Shown here one piece after another: positions 8,796 through 17,879 of a stretch of 64,000 nucleotides of DNA. The position numbers and the translations under genes are program-made. Under the pieces are notes generated by a model. It had not been told where the DNA came from. It saw nothing but the letters and a program-made list of their open reading frames with translations, and ran no database searches. The DNA is from Lachnospiraceae bacterium (GTDB lineage Bacteria; Bacillota; Clostridia; Lachnospirales; Lachnospiraceae), in NCBI GenBank assembly GCA_029012365.1, contig JAQXLY010000054.1, forward strand, positions 1-64,000, in the 5' to 3' direction. Position 1 is the stretch's first letter; each line of letters opens with the position of its first letter.

Positions 8796-9673
8796 GTAAC
8801 AGTATTGTGATTGATGCCCATGTGCATCTCTGGGAAAAGCAGCACGGTATGGTGGACGGCAGACCGGTATTTGGCGTAGGAAACGGTAAGAGTGATTTCG
8901 GCGGAGAAATCCGGCAGATGATGCCGCCTTTTATGGAGGATGACAGGAATACCGCAGAGCGTCTGATTGCCAATATGGATTATGCCTGTGTGAACGGCTG
9001 CGTTGTGACGCAGGAGTATATCGACGGCAATCAGGATGACTACCTCCTGACTGTCAAAGCAAAATATCCGGACAGAATCAAAATCTGTTCTCTTTATGAG
9101 GAAAAGGAGGATTTTCTTCTGGACGGTGTGGATGGCGTAAAAATCTGCGCAGGAAGACTGGCTGACAGAGACCTTACAAAGCTGCTTCCGGTATTTAAAA
9201 AGACAGAGAGTGCCGGAAAATTTATTTCCATCGATTTGGCAGACGGTGATGAACAGGTGGAAGCGATGGAATACCTGATTGCACAGTGTCCCGATTTAAA
9301 GATTGCCGTCGGGCATTTCGGTATGGTAACGACAAAGGGCTGGCAGAAGCAGGTTGCGCTTGCAAAGCATAAAAATGTGTTTATTGAGAGTGGAGGACTG
9401 ACATGGCTTTTTCACAAGGAGTTTTACCCGTATCCTTCCGCCATTGATGCGATTTTAGAGGCAAGGGATATTTGCGGTATCGAAAAGCTGATGTGGGGAA
9501 GTGATTATCCGAGAACCATGACGGATATCACCTATAAAATGGCAGTGCGGTTTATTGCGGAATCAAAGAAGCTGTCCGAAAACGAGAAACAAGCCTTTTT
9601 AGGCGGGAATGCCGCAGGCTTTTATGGCTTTGATAAGCTGCACATTATGAAAAAAATTCCGAATATGCTGTAG
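8792..9673 (+). CDS. Amidohydrolase-2 family TIM-barrel hydrolase, candidate sugar lactonase
   Basis: 293 residues starting with GTG at 8792, which overlaps the uxaA stop (GTGA). The metal-dependent barrel motifs are DAHVHLW (residues 8-14) at strand 1, IAVGHFG in the middle, and LMWGSDYPRTM near the C-terminus with the active-site Asp. This is the amidohydrolase family 2 of COG3618 type, which includes L-fucono-1,5-lactonase and 2-pyrone-4,6-dicarboxylate lactonase. Between a sugar dehydrogenase and a mutarotase gene, hydrolysis of a sugar lactone to the free aldonate is the natural role. That role is inferred from family and context; decarboxylase members also exist. Confidence 0.75.
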   Translation: MSNSIVIDAHVHLWEKQHGMVDGRPVFGVGNGKSDFGGEIRQMMPPFMEDDRNTAERLIANMDYACVNGCVVTQEYIDGNQDDYLLTVKAKYPDRIKICSLYEEKEDFLLDGVDGVKICAGRLADRDLTKLLPVFKKTESAGKFISIDLADGDEQVEAMEYLIAQCPDLKIAVGHFGMVTTKGWQKQVALAKHKNVFIESGGLTWLFHKEFYPYPSAIDAILEARDICGIEKLMWGSDYPRTMTDITYKMAVRFIAESKKLSENEKQAFLGGNAAGFYGFDKLHIMKKIPNML

Positions 9674-9753
9674 GCAGGAAGAGAAATCGTGTGGGTCTGA
9701 CCTGTTTGGTTCATGGAGTACGATACAGAAAACAGATTGAAAAGGAGAAGTAT

Positions 9754-10191
9754 ATGCTGAAAGGAATATCACCTATATTATCACCTATGCTTTTAAAGGT
9801 GTTATGCGAGATGGGGCATAGTGATACGATTGTAATAGCGGACGGCAATTTTCCGGCAGAAGCTATGGGGAAAAACGGAATTGTAATCCGGATGGACGGA
9901 CATGGAGTCCCTGAGATTCTGGAAGCGATTCTGGAGGTTTTTCCGTTAGACCAGTATGTGGATAAACCGGTAAGCCTTATGGAACGAGTACCGGGAGATA
10001 ATGCGGATGTGTCTATCTGGAATACATATAATGCAATGATTGAAAAGGCAGAAGAGAGAGGCGTAAATGTAATTCAGAAACTGGAACGCTTTGCTTTTTA
10101 TGAGGAAGCAAAAAAGGCCTATGCTGTTATCGCAACCTCTGAAACCAGCCAGTATGCAAATGTGATTCTTCAGAAGGGCTGTGTACTATAA
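9754..10191 (+). CDS. fucU: L-fucose mutarotase (FucU/RbsD family)
   Basis: 145 residues from the start at 9754, chosen for AAGGAG at 9742-9747 and the standard FucU opening MLKGISPILSPMLLKVLCEM. GHSDTIVIADGNFPAEA (residues 21-37) holds the conserved His22 and Asp30 of the sugar site. FucU interconverts the alpha and beta anomers of fucose or a related pyranose, feeding an anomer-specific enzyme. As the last gene of a dehydrogenase-lactonase-dehydratase operon it would supply the anomer used by the dehydrogenase. It is followed directly by a strong terminator. The larger open frame to 9691 is not needed. Confidence 0.88.
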   Translation: MLKGISPILSPMLLKVLCEMGHSDTIVIADGNFPAEAMGKNGIVIRMDGHGVPEILEAILEVFPLDQYVDKPVSLMERVPGDNADVSIWNTYNAMIEKAEERGVNVIQKLERFAFYEEAKKAYAVIATSETSQYANVILQKGCVL

Positions 10192-10204
10192 TAATTTAAG
10201 AAAA

Positions 10205-10240
10205 CGGGCTGCCACATATTAGTGCGGCAGCCCGAACTTT
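10205..10240. terminator. Bidirectional terminator between convergent fucU and GH94 genes
   Basis: CGGGCTGCC (10205-10213) pairs with GGCAGCCCG (10226-10234), with extension towards the loop. T-rich sequence follows on both strands, so it can end the sugar-acid operon on the plus strand and the phosphorylase gene on the minus strand. Its GCTGCC-x-CA core resembles the stems at 28724 and 39006. Confidence 0.85.
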
Positions 10241-10263
10241 TGTTATAAAATTGCTACGGAAAA

Positions 10264-12699
10264 TCAGCCCATCGTAACGGTAACGTGGTATTCGGTCTTG
10301 CCCTTTTCGTAAGGGATAATGTGACCGTCTACCGGAGTGCCGTCTACTACAAGGGAAGCAACACCCTTTTCTACGTTCTGCGGGTTCTTTACCGTGATAT
10401 GGTAAGTGCCTTCACGGAAGGCTCTTGTTAATGTAAAGTCACCGAAATCCTTCGGTACACACGGGTCGATACTTAATCCGGTGTGAGTTGGGTAAACACC
10501 TAAAATGTACTGGGAGATGTTTACGAAGGTCCATGCCGCGGTTCCGGTGAGCCAGCTGTTCTTTGCTTCACCGTGGAACTTCGCATCACGGCCTGCTACC
10601 ATCTGGGAGTATACATACGGCTCGGTGCGGTGAATCTCACTGATGTCTTCTACGTAAGCCGGACAGGTCTTGCGGTAAATCTCAAATGCACGGTCACCTC
10701 TGCCGATTACGGTCTCTGCGATAGAAACCCAAGGATTATTGTGGCAGAAGATACCTGCGTTTTCCTTGTATCCCGGCGGGTAGGAGGTGATTTCACCAAG
10801 CTCTAAGTGATATTTGGTATAAGCCGGCTGTAAAATCATAACGCCGTATTTGGTATCCAGTCTTTCCTTTACGGAATCCAGTGCTTTCTCTGCAAGGCCT
10901 TCCTTTACACCGACACCTGCAAGTACGCAGAAGCCCTGCGGCTCGATGAAAATCTGACCTTCCTCACATTCCTTGGAACCGACCTTATTGCTGTAGGCAT
11001 CGTAAGCACGTACAAACCACTCACCGTCCCAGCCATCAGCGAGGATAGCATCATACATGGCCTTTACTTCCTTGCGGGCGCGCTCTGCCTCGGCGGTATC
11101 GCCTAAAAGCTCGGCAAGTTCGGCATACTCTTCGCCGTATTTTACAAACATACCGGCAATGAATACGGACTCGGCTACCGGACCTTCACTCGGACCAAAG
11201 GTCTGGAAGGATTCTCCCGGATGCTCGGAGAAGCAGTTTAAGTTGAGACAGTCATTCCAGTCTGCACGACCGATTAACGGCAGCTTGTGCGGCCCCTTGT
11301 GATTGATGATATAGTCTAAGGAACGCTTTAAGTGCTCCATTAAGGACGTTGCAACGGACATATCGTTGTCATACGGTACGGTCTCGCTTAAGATGGAGAT
11401 ATCGCCGGTCTCTCTGACATAAGCGGAAGTACCTGCAATGAGCCATAACGGGTCATCATTGAAGCCACTGCCGATATCTGCGTTGCCCTTTTTGGTAAGC
11501 GGCTGATACTGATGGTATGCACTGCCGTCCTGGAACTGGGTGGAAGCAATATCGATGATACGCTCTCTTGCACGGTCCGGAATCAGATGTACGAAACCGA
11601 GCAGGTCCTGACAGGAGTCACGGAAGCCCATACCTCTGCCGATACCGGATTCATAGTAAGAAGCGGAACGGGACATATTAAAGGTAACCATACACTGATA
11701 CTGGTTCCAGATATTTACCATGCGGTTGACCTTGTCGTTTTCCGAGGAAACGGTATATTTGGACAAAAGCTTTTCCCAGTATGCCTTTAACTCTGCAAAA
11801 GCTCTTTCAACATCCGCATCGGTCTGATAGCGGGCAAGCATTTCGTTTGCAGGTTTCTTATTGATAACATTCGGAGCTTCCCACTTTTCGTCCTGAGGAT
11901 TCTCTACATAGCCAAGTACGAAGATAAAGGTCTTTGCTTCGCCCGGTGCCAAAGCTATATTAATCTGGTGGGCTGCAATCGGGGACCAGCCGCTTGCCAT
12001 GGAATTTGTGCAGGCACCGTTTTCAATAGCTTCCGGATTGGCTGCGGAGCGGTATGCGCCGAGGAACGCATCACGGCTTGTATCAAATGCGTCAACTGCA
12101 GCATTCACAGAATAAACAGCGTAGTGATTGCGGCGCTCTCTGTACTCCGTTTTATGGAATATGGCAGAACCGACAACTTCTACTTCACCGGTGCTTAAGT
12201 TTCTCTGGAAATTCTTCATATCATCATCTGCATTCCAGAGACACCATTCTACATAAGAGAAAAGCTGTAAATCCTTCTTCTCGGCAGAGGTATTGGTAAC
12301 GGTGAGTTTGCTCACCTCGCAGGTATCATTCATCGGAACGAAGGTAAGAACGGAAGCCTCTACACCGTTCTTCTTACCGGTAAAGCGGCTGTAACCGATA
12401 CCGTGTCTGCACTCATATGCATCAAGCTCTGTCTTGGTCGGCTGCCAGCCCGGATTCCAGACCGTATCGCCGTCTTTTATGTAGAGATATTTTCCGTTGG
12501 TATCTGCCGGAATATCGTTATAACGGTATCTGGTCAGACGAAGGAGCTTTGCATCCTTATAAAAGGTATATCCGCCGCAGGTGTTGGAAATCAGACTGAA
12601 AAAATCATTGCAGCCGAGGTAGTTAATCCACGGAAGCGGTGTCTTCGGAGTGGTGATTACATATTCCTTGTTTGCATCATCAAAAAAACCGAATTTCAT
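10264..12699 (-). CDS. Cellobiose phosphorylase-like GH94 enzyme
   Basis: 811 residues from the start at 12699, chosen over an upstream ATG because AAAGGAG lies 8 bp before it and the family opening [18 protein letters not shown] follows. Conserved GH94 blocks include [39 protein letters not shown] and [16 protein letters not shown] (about residues 477-492), the last carrying the general-acid Asp. The GESFQ after it is typical of cellobiose rather than chitobiose phosphorylases. The enzyme splits cellobiose with phosphate to glucose 1-phosphate and glucose in the cytoplasm. It is transcribed divergently from a LacI-type regulator and has a LacI-like operator downstream of its promoter. Closely related laminaribiose or cellodextrin specificity is possible. 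Confidence 0.9.
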   Translation of the reverse strand: MKFGFFDDANKEYVITTPKTPLPWINYLGCNDFFSLISNTCGGYTFYKDAKLLRLTRYRYNDIPADTNGKYLYIKDGDTVWNPGWQPTKTELDAYECRHGIGYSRFTGKKNGVEASVLTFVPMNDTCEVSKLTVTNTSAEKKDLQLFSYVEWCLWNADDDMKNFQRNLSTGEVEVVGSAIFHKTEYRERRNHYAVYSVNAAVDAFDTSRDAFLGAYRSAANPEAIENGACTNSMASGWSPIAAHQINIALAPGEAKTFIFVLGYVENPQDEKWEAPNVINKKPANEMLARYQTDADVERAFAELKAYWEKLLSKYTVSSENDKVNRMVNIWNQYQCMVTFNMSRSASYYESGIGRGMGFRDSCQDLLGFVHLIPDRARERIIDIASTQFQDGSAYHQYQPLTKKGNADIGSGFNDDPLWLIAGTSAYVRETGDISILSETVPYDNDMSVATSLMEHLKRSLDYIINHKGPHKLPLIGRADWNDCLNLNCFSEHPGESFQTFGPSEGPVAESVFIAGMFVKYGEEYAELAELLGDTAEAERARKEVKAMYDAILADGWDGEWFVRAYDAYSNKVGSKECEEGQIFIEPQGFCVLAGVGVKEGLAEKALDSVKERLDTKYGVMILQPAYTKYHLELGEITSYPPGYKENAGIFCHNNPWVSIAETVIGRGDRAFEIYRKTCPAYVEDISEIHRTEPYVYSQMVAGRDAKFHGEAKNSWLTGTAAWTFVNISQYILGVYPTHTGLSIDPCVPKDFGDFTLTRAFREGTYHITVKNPQNVEKGVASLVVDGTPVDGHIIPYEKGKTEYHVTVTMG

Positions 12700-12753
12700 A
12701 GTGTTCTCTCCTTTGCTTTTACTTTTCGTTTCTAAAAAAGGCAATCATTTTAG

Positions 12754-12765
12754 TTAAACGTTTAA
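12754..12765. promoter_or_regulatory. LacI-family operator in the GH94 leader
   Basis: The 12-bp perfect palindrome TTAAACGTTTAA has the central CG of LacI/GalR operators. It lies about 41 bp downstream of the GH94 -10 box, between promoter and start codon, where a bound repressor would block elongation. Confidence 0.7.
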
Positions 12766-12805
12766 GTTATGCTAAAACCACTGAATTTCATGTGCCTTTA
12801 CTGGC

Positions 12806-12834
12806 ATTATACACAAGAATGGGGGAAAATGCAA
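12806..12834 (-). promoter_or_regulatory. Sigma-A promoter of the GH94 gene
   Basis: On the minus strand TTGCAT (12834-12829) and TATAAT (12811-12806) are separated by exactly 17 bp. Confidence 0.75.
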
Positions 12835-12906
12835 CTACATTTTTAATGAAAAAAATATTTTCTACCGGGATTTTCTTAGAAAATAGAAAAAATAGTGAAA
12901 ATTGTA

Positions 12907-12935
12907 TTGCAAAAATGGTGGAAATGCTGTATGAT
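12907..12935 (+). promoter_or_regulatory. Sigma-A promoter of the LacI regulator gene
   Basis: TTGCAA (12907-12912), a 17-bp spacer and TATGAT (12930-12935). The LacI-like site at 12941 begins 5 bp after the -10 box, implying autorepression. Confidence 0.7.
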
Positions 12936-12940
12936 AAGTA

Positions 12941-12957
12941 CACGAAAACGATTAAGT
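12941..12957. promoter_or_regulatory. LacI/cre-like operator at the regulator's own transcription start
   Basis: CACGAAAACGATTAAGT carries the central ACG-x-T pattern of LacI/CcpA operators but is less symmetric than the site at 12754. It could bind the local regulator or CcpA. Confidence 0.5.
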
Positions 12958-13009
12958 AAAAAGATATGTAAGAAATATTCCGTAATAATAATGACAAGGG
13001 GAATGAGAC

Positions 13010-14020
13010 ATGGTTTCTATGAAAAATATTTCTGATATATGTGGTGTCAGCATCGCTACGGTAAGCAAGGCATTAAATAATCAAAATGATATCGGCGAGG
13101 AAACAAAGGAAAGGATAAGACAGGTGGCAAAGGAGCTCGGATATTTTCCGAATTCCTCCGCCAGAGCGTTAAAGACAAAGCGTACCTATAATCTCGGCGT
13201 GCTTTTTGTGGATGAGGCGCAAAGCGGACTGACACACGACTATTTTGCCAATGTGCTGAACAGCTTTAAGAGGGTGGCGGAGGACAAGGGATATGATATT
13301 ACTTTTATCAGCACCGGGAAGGACGGGGAGATGCGAATGTCTTATCTGGAACGCTGTCGTTACCGCGGATTTGACGGTGTAGTTATTGCCTGTGTGGATT
13401 TTAATAATCCGGAGGTGGAGGAGCTTGTAAAGAGTGATATTCCGTTAGTTACCATCGACCATAGCTTTTACGGACGGGCGGCAGTCATTTCCGACAATGT
13501 GACTGGTATGCGGGAGCTGCTTACCTATGTTGTGGGACAGGGACATAAAAGGATTGCCTACATCCACGGAGCAGATTCTGCGGTTACGAAAAACCGCCTG
13601 TCTTCTTTCTTTAAGACGGCGGAGGAGCTTGGAATCACGGTTCCGGACGAATATATCAAAGAGGCGGCATACCGTAGTACGAGGGCAGCCGGAGAGGCAA
13701 CAAAGGAGTTATTGGCTCTTAAAACCCCTCCGACCTGTATTTTATACCCGGATGATTTTTCCTGTTTCGGAGGAATGAATATAATCAAAGAAAAGGGACT
13801 TCGGATTCCGGAGGATATTTCCGTGGCAGGCTATGACGGGCTGCGAATCGGACGACACATCGAGCCGAAGCTGACGACGCTTCGCCAGGACACGGAGGCA
13901 ATCGGTGCGGAGGCGGCAAAGAAGCTGATTGATTTAATCGAAAAGCCGAAGACAACGATTATTGAGCAGATTGTTATCGGCGGAGAGGTATATGAAGGTA
14001 GGACGGTGCTCAAATTGTAA
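13010..14020 (+). CDS. LacI-family transcriptional regulator
   Basis: 336 residues. The N-terminal helix-turn-helix is MKNISDICGVSIATVSKALN, followed by the hinge helix NSSARALKTKRT (about residues 48-60) and a periplasmic-binding-protein fold (from about 60) ending in a typical TLRQDTEAIGAEAAKKLIDLIE. It probably represses the divergent cellobiose phosphorylase gene and its own gene, released by a sugar ligand such as cellobiose; sites at 12754 and 12941 support this. AAGGGG precedes the ATG at 13010, and an ATG at 13019 is an alternative start. Immediately downstream lies a truncated azlC. Confidence 0.9.
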   Translation: MVSMKNISDICGVSIATVSKALNNQNDIGEETKERIRQVAKELGYFPNSSARALKTKRTYNLGVLFVDEAQSGLTHDYFANVLNSFKRVAEDKGYDITFISTGKDGEMRMSYLERCRYRGFDGVVIACVDFNNPEVEELVKSDIPLVTIDHSFYGRAAVISDNVTGMRELLTYVVGQGHKRIAYIHGADSAVTKNRLSSFFKTAEELGITVPDEYIKEAAYRSTRAAGEATKELLALKTPPTCILYPDDFSCFGGMNIIKEKGLRIPEDISVAGYDGLRIGRHIEPKLTTLRQDTEAIGAEAAKKLIDLIEKPKTTIIEQIVIGGEVYEGRTVLKL

Positions 14021-14040
14021 GCCGGCAGGAGTTCCGTGCT

Positions 14041-14478
14041 GTGAAGTACGGGAGAGGAGTAATCAGAATCCGGAGGATGACGTACCTGATTTTCGGTCTG
14101 TGTGATGAGAGCTTTTCCATTAACTGTTCCACGGAAGTGCCGGAAGGAGTGGACAAGGGGTGGTTTTATCTGTTTGTAACCCTTTTAAATCAGCTTTACT
14201 GGGTTGCGGGTGCTACCCTCGGCGGTCTGTTGGGTTCCTTTATTACGTTTAATACCGAGGGACTTGACTTTGTCATGACTGCCATGTTTGTAGTGATTTT
14301 TTTGGAACAATGGTTAAAGGAAAAGAAGCATTACACGGCATTAATCGGTGTACTGGCGTCGGCAGGGTGTCTTTTGTCGTTCGGGGCGGATTCTTTCCTG
14401 ATTCCGACTATGGTCTGTATTCTGTGCTTTCTTACGGTATTTCGGAAGCCTATTGAGAAAGCAGGTGGGATATCATGA
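14041..14478 (+). pseudogene. azlC: AzlC-family branched-chain amino acid exporter subunit, 5'-truncated
   Basis: From about 14079 the frame matches the second half of AzlC: YLIFGLCDESFS, PEGVDKGWFYLF, then GSFITFNTEGLDFVMTAMFV and VIFLEQWLKEKKHY, with about four membrane segments. Intact AzlC has roughly 230 residues with about 100 before this point, and those are missing. The LacI gene occupies the DNA upstream up to 14020, so the loss is a deletion and not a frameshift. Possible starts are a GTG at 14041 or an ATG at 14079 that touches GGAGG with no spacing; neither is convincing. The stop overlaps the azlD start by ATGA. AzlD is intact, so this is a recent loss, or the truncated protein may still be made. 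Confidence 0.75.
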
Positions 14479-14801
14479 CATTAATGCAGGAAGTAATTAC
14501 CATAGCCCTTTGTGCCCTTGCCACGATGACAACGCGCTTTTTGCCGTTCCTTGTGTTTCGGGCAAATAAAAAAACACCGCGGTATGTACAATATCTCGGA
14601 AAGGCATTGCCGGCGGCAATTTTCGGAATGCTTGTAGTATACTGTTTAAAAAATGTCAGCGTGTCGGCAGGAAGTCACGGATTGCCGGAGCTGTTTGCAA
14701 TCACACTGGTTGTTGTACTTCACTTATGGAAGCGGAATATGTTAATTTCCATTGCGGGGGGCACAGTATTTTATATGCTTTTGGTTCAGGCAGTGTTTTA
14801 G
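14475..14801 (+). CDS. azlD: AzlD-family branched-chain amino acid transport protein
   Basis: A 108-residue membrane protein with about four hydrophobic segments and the AzlD signature [13 protein letters not shown] followed by [20 protein letters not shown]. AzlC and AzlD together export branched-chain amino acids and their analogues such as azaleucine. It overlaps the azlC remnant by four bases. Full length for the family, but its partner lacks the N-terminal half, so the transporter is probably non-functional unless another azlC exists. Confidence 0.88.
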   Translation: MTLMQEVITIALCALATMTTRFLPFLVFRANKKTPRYVQYLGKALPAAIFGMLVVYCLKNVSVSAGSHGLPELFAITLVVVLHLWKRNMLISIAGGTVFYMLLVQAVF

Positions 14802-14802
14802 G

Positions 14803-14831
14803 TTGCAGTAAGACAAAAACAGTGCTACAAT
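14803..14831 (+). promoter_or_regulatory. Sigma-A promoter of the HD-GYP gene
   Basis: TTGCAG (14803-14808), a 17-bp spacer and TACAAT (14826-14831), 30 bp before the start codon. Confidence 0.6.
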
Positions 14832-14861
14832 TAGTAAAAAGTGTCAGGAGGATTATATAGG

Positions 14862-16166
14862 ATGTTATTATATAAATTACCGCTCGGATGTCTGATATTG
14901 GTTTTGCTGCTGATGTTTCTTTACTATTATGAAAAAAAGCGTCACAAGGCCAAAAGACGTACAAGACTTTTTGAATTTCTTCTGGCAGGTGCTGTGCTAT
15001 GCTTCTGTCTGGATATTATAACCGTTTATACAGTGAATCATCTGGAGAGTGTTCCTGCGTTATTAAACAAGGTAGTACATTTACTGTATTTTTTTACGAT
15101 TGACTGGTGTATTCTGTATTCATTTTTATACCTGGTTGCTTTACTGGATATTTCTTTTACGAAAAAGCAATTATGGGGAATGGTATATATTCCGTACGGA
15201 GCGGGACTTTTGATCATGGCGTTCGGCATAAAGTCGCTGGAATACCGGATTGGGAAGGGAACAAACTATTCGATGGGAATTCCGGTATATGTCTGCTACA
15301 TATTAGTGGCATATTTTTTCATATTGGCTGTGCTTATCTGGTTTCGGAACAGAAAAAATATACCGAAGGGGAAAAAAATCACTTTTTTGCTCTGTCTTCC
15401 CGTTTTTATGCTGTTTATGATATATCAGATGCTTTATCCGGAGTCTCTTGTCAGTTCACTGGCAATTACGATATTGATTCTCGGTGCATATTGTTCTTCG
15501 GAAAATGCATCTAAGATTGAACTGATGCAGTATCATAACCGGGTTGTGTCTGCGTTTGCGGAGGTGATTGAAAGCAGGGATGACAGTACCGGAGAGCATG
15601 TAAAAAGAACAACGGCATATGCACGGTTAATTGCACAGGAGTTGATGAAGCGAAAGGCTTTTCCTGAGACATTGACGAAGGCATATCTTTATTCGTTGAT
15701 GAAGGCAGCACCGCTTCATGATTTCGGAAAGATAGCCATTCCGGATGCGGTTTTGCAGAAAAAAGGGAAACTGACACCGGAGGAGTTTGAGATTATGAAG
15801 AAACATACGGTTTACGGGGCTGAGATGGTAGAACATACGTTACATGACCTGGAGGAGCCGGAGGATACGGAGGTTGCATATCAGGTGGCGATGCATCATC
15901 ACGAGCGCTGGGACGGAAAGGGTTACCCGGAAGGACTGAAGGGAGAAGCTATTCCGCTTTGTGCAAGGATAATGGCAGTGGCGGATGTATTCGATGCCGT
16001 ATCGCAAAAGCGCTGTTACCGTGAGGCAATGACTCTGGATGAGTCTTTTGCCATTATAAAAGAAGGTGTGGGGAGTCAGTTCGACCCGTTAATTGCGGAA
16101 GTGTTTTTGCAAAAGCGGGAGGATGTGGAAAAGGTATACAAAGAAATCGTGAATCCGGGAAGGTGA
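14862..16166 (+). CDS. Membrane-anchored HD-GYP domain phosphodiesterase
   Basis: 434 residues from the ATG at 14862, which has AGGAGG at 14846-14851. Residues 1-215 contain about seven hydrophobic segments, resembling a 7TM sensory unit. The HD-GYP domain follows (about 225-425): H287-D288 region in PLHDFGKIAIPD, then HHHERWDGKGYPEGLKG (about 345-361) and a final GSQFDPLIAEVF. These are the metal-binding and GYP motifs, all present, so it should hydrolyse cyclic di-GMP (or a related cyclic dinucleotide) at the membrane. The signal sensed by the membrane domain is unknown. No diguanylate cyclase lies in the window. Confidence 0.88.
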   Translation: MLLYKLPLGCLILVLLLMFLYYYEKKRHKAKRRTRLFEFLLAGAVLCFCLDIITVYTVNHLESVPALLNKVVHLLYFFTIDWCILYSFLYLVALLDISFTKKQLWGMVYIPYGAGLLIMAFGIKSLEYRIGKGTNYSMGIPVYVCYILVAYFFILAVLIWFRNRKNIPKGKKITFLLCLPVFMLFMIYQMLYPESLVSSLAITILILGAYCSSENASKIELMQYHNRVVSAFAEVIESRDDSTGEHVKRTTAYARLIAQELMKRKAFPETLTKAYLYSLMKAAPLHDFGKIAIPDAVLQKKGKLTPEEFEIMKKHTVYGAEMVEHTLHDLEEPEDTEVAYQVAMHHHERWDGKGYPEGLKGEAIPLCARIMAVADVFDAVSQKRCYREAMTLDESFAIIKEGVGSQFDPLIAEVFLQKREDVEKVYKEIVNPGR

Positions 16167-16175
16167 GGTATTAAA

Positions 16176-16478
16176 ATGGTAAAGCATGTGATTTTATGGA
16201 AATTGAAGGAAGGCATTACGGGAGAGGCAAAGGAAAAGGTGCTTTGGGAAATGAAAGAAAATCTGGAGGCGTTGGTCGGTAAGGTTCCGGGACTTTTGCG
16301 CCTTGAAATCGTAACGAAGCCTCTTGCTTCCTCTAATGCGGATGTAATGTTAGACAGTGAGCTTACGAGTGAAGAAGCATTAAAGGGATATCAGTCACAT
16401 CCGGAGCATGTAGCGGTAGCAAATACGTATGTGCGTCCGTTTACCGAGGTAAGGTTGTGCATGGATTATGAGGCTTAG
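16176..16478 (+). CDS. Dabb-family stress-responsive alpha/beta barrel protein
   Basis: A 100-residue protein with the Dabb pattern: MVKHVILWKLKEGI at the start, a helix, GLLRLEIVTKP in the middle and LKGYQSHPEHVAVANTYVRP near the end. Members form dimeric ferredoxin-like barrels; functions are mostly unknown. It begins 9 bp after the HD-GYP gene and is probably co-transcribed with it. No active-site residues can be assigned. Confidence 0.85.
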   Translation: MVKHVILWKLKEGITGEAKEKVLWEMKENLEALVGKVPGLLRLEIVTKPLASSNADVMLDSELTSEEALKGYQSHPEHVAVANTYVRPFTEVRLCMDYEA

Positions 16479-16518
16479 AGTGCCGGTACATTGAGTAGAG
16501 GACAATTCCCCGGAAAGC

Positions 16519-16546
16519 TTGACAAAAAAAATTTGAGAGGTATAAT
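16519..16546 (+). promoter_or_regulatory. Sigma-A promoter of the Mrp/NBP35 gene
   Basis: TTGACA (16519-16524), a 16-bp A-rich spacer and TATAAT (16541-16546): both boxes are perfect consensus. Confidence 0.8.
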
Positions 16547-16596
16547 GTAGGATAGCGTTAGAATTTTAACATTTGTTTTGAAATGAGGTTTAAGTT

Positions 16597-17865
16597 ATGA
16601 GTGAAGAAATTTACGAGCAGGAGTTAGAATGCTCCCATGATTGCAGCAGCTGTTCTTCTAAATGCAGCTCCGGAAAACCGGATAAGTCCCAGTTTGCCGA
16701 GCCGATGAATCAGTACAGCAATGTGAAGAAGGTAATCGGTGTTGTCAGCGGCAAGGGCGGCGTAGGTAAGTCTTTTGTGACCTCCTATCTTGCGGTTTTA
16801 ATGCAGCGTATGGGGTATAAGACAGCGGTTCTGGATGCGGATGTGACCGGACCGTCCATTCCGATGGCGTTCGGTGTGCATAAGAAGGCGCAGGGCAGTG
16901 AAATGGGCATTTTGCCTGAGTATACAAAGAACGGTACGGCGATTATGTCGGTGAATCTTTTATTGGAAAATGAAGAGGTGCCGGTGGTTTGGAGAGGTCC
17001 GGTAATCGCAGGTACGGTAAAGCAGTTCTGGTCCCAGGTAGTCTGGGGGGATGTGGACTTTATGTTTGTTGATATGCCTCCGGGAACCGGTGATGTTCCG
17101 CTTACGGTATTTCAGTCCCTTCCGGTAGACGGTATCGTCATCGTTACCAGCCCGCAGGATTTAGTATCCATGGTAGTGGCAAAGGCTGTGAATATGGCTC
17201 GTGAGATGGATGTTCCGGTGCTTGGTCTGGTAGAAAACTACAGCTATGTGGAGTGCGGTCATTGCGGAGAGAAGATGTATGTGTTCGGCGAGAGCCATAT
17301 AGAGGATACGGCACGTAAGTTCAATGTTCCGGTACTCGGCAGACTTCCGCTCAATCCGAATATTGCAAAGGCAGTAGATGCGGGAGATATCGAGAGCCTT
17401 GAGGGAGACTGGCTTGAGGATGTTACCCTTGTATTAAAGGAGCTTCTTCCGGCAAAGGCTACGCCGGCGGAGCAGGGAAACTATACACTTGCCGTAACTA
17501 CGGATGAGGAGAATAACGTATTCCAGCATTTCGGTCATTGTGAGAAATTTACGTTATATACTTTCAGCGACGGTATTTTAATGGCAAAGACCGTATTAAA
17601 AACCGACGGTAACGGTCACGAGGCGATGGCAGGTGTACTGGCGGAGCATAATGTAAAGGTACTTCTTTGCGGCGGTATCGGTATGGGCGCAATGCAGGCT
17701 CTGATGGAAGCCGGTATTTTAGTAGTGCCGGGTCTTACCGGAGATATCGATGTGGCAGTGGCGGGCTATCTTGACGGAAGTCTTGGCAGCAGCACAGAGC
17801 CGAATTGTCATTCCCATGAGTCCGGAGACTGCGGCAGCGGTGCTTGCGGAGGATGTTGTCACTAA
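16597..17865 (+). CDS. Mrp/NBP35 iron-sulfur carrier ATPase with C-terminal NifX/NifB-like domain
   Basis: 422 residues in three parts. Residues 1-40 carry a Cys-rich head (CSHDCSSCSSKC). The deviant Walker A SGKGGVGKS (51-59), VDMPPGTGD (158-166) and the dimer-bridging C220-x2-C223 define an Mrp/NBP35 ATPase that binds and transfers a 4Fe-4S cluster. From about 295 to 400 a dinitrogenase iron-molybdenum cofactor domain follows (LAVTTDEENNVFQHFGHCEKF), and the last 20 residues are rich in His and Cys. This fusion is common in Clostridia. It should act in cytosolic Fe-S cluster assembly. The next gene, a RACo-like Fe-S/corrinoid activator candidate, starts 14 bp after it, suggesting joint maturation of a metalloenzyme. 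Confidence 0.9.
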   Translation: MSEEIYEQELECSHDCSSCSSKCSSGKPDKSQFAEPMNQYSNVKKVIGVVSGKGGVGKSFVTSYLAVLMQRMGYKTAVLDADVTGPSIPMAFGVHKKAQGSEMGILPEYTKNGTAIMSVNLLLENEEVPVVWRGPVIAGTVKQFWSQVVWGDVDFMFVDMPPGTGDVPLTVFQSLPVDGIVIVTSPQDLVSMVVAKAVNMAREMDVPVLGLVENYSYVECGHCGEKMYVFGESHIEDTARKFNVPVLGRLPLNPNIAKAVDAGDIESLEGDWLEDVTLVLKELLPAKATPAEQGNYTLAVTTDEENNVFQHFGHCEKFTLYTFSDGILMAKTVLKTDGNGHEAMAGVLAEHNVKVLLCGGIGMGAMQALMEAGILVVPGLTGDIDVAVAGYLDGSLGSSTEPNCHSHESGDCGSGACGGCCH

Positions 17866-17879
17866 TCCTTGGAGGATAT

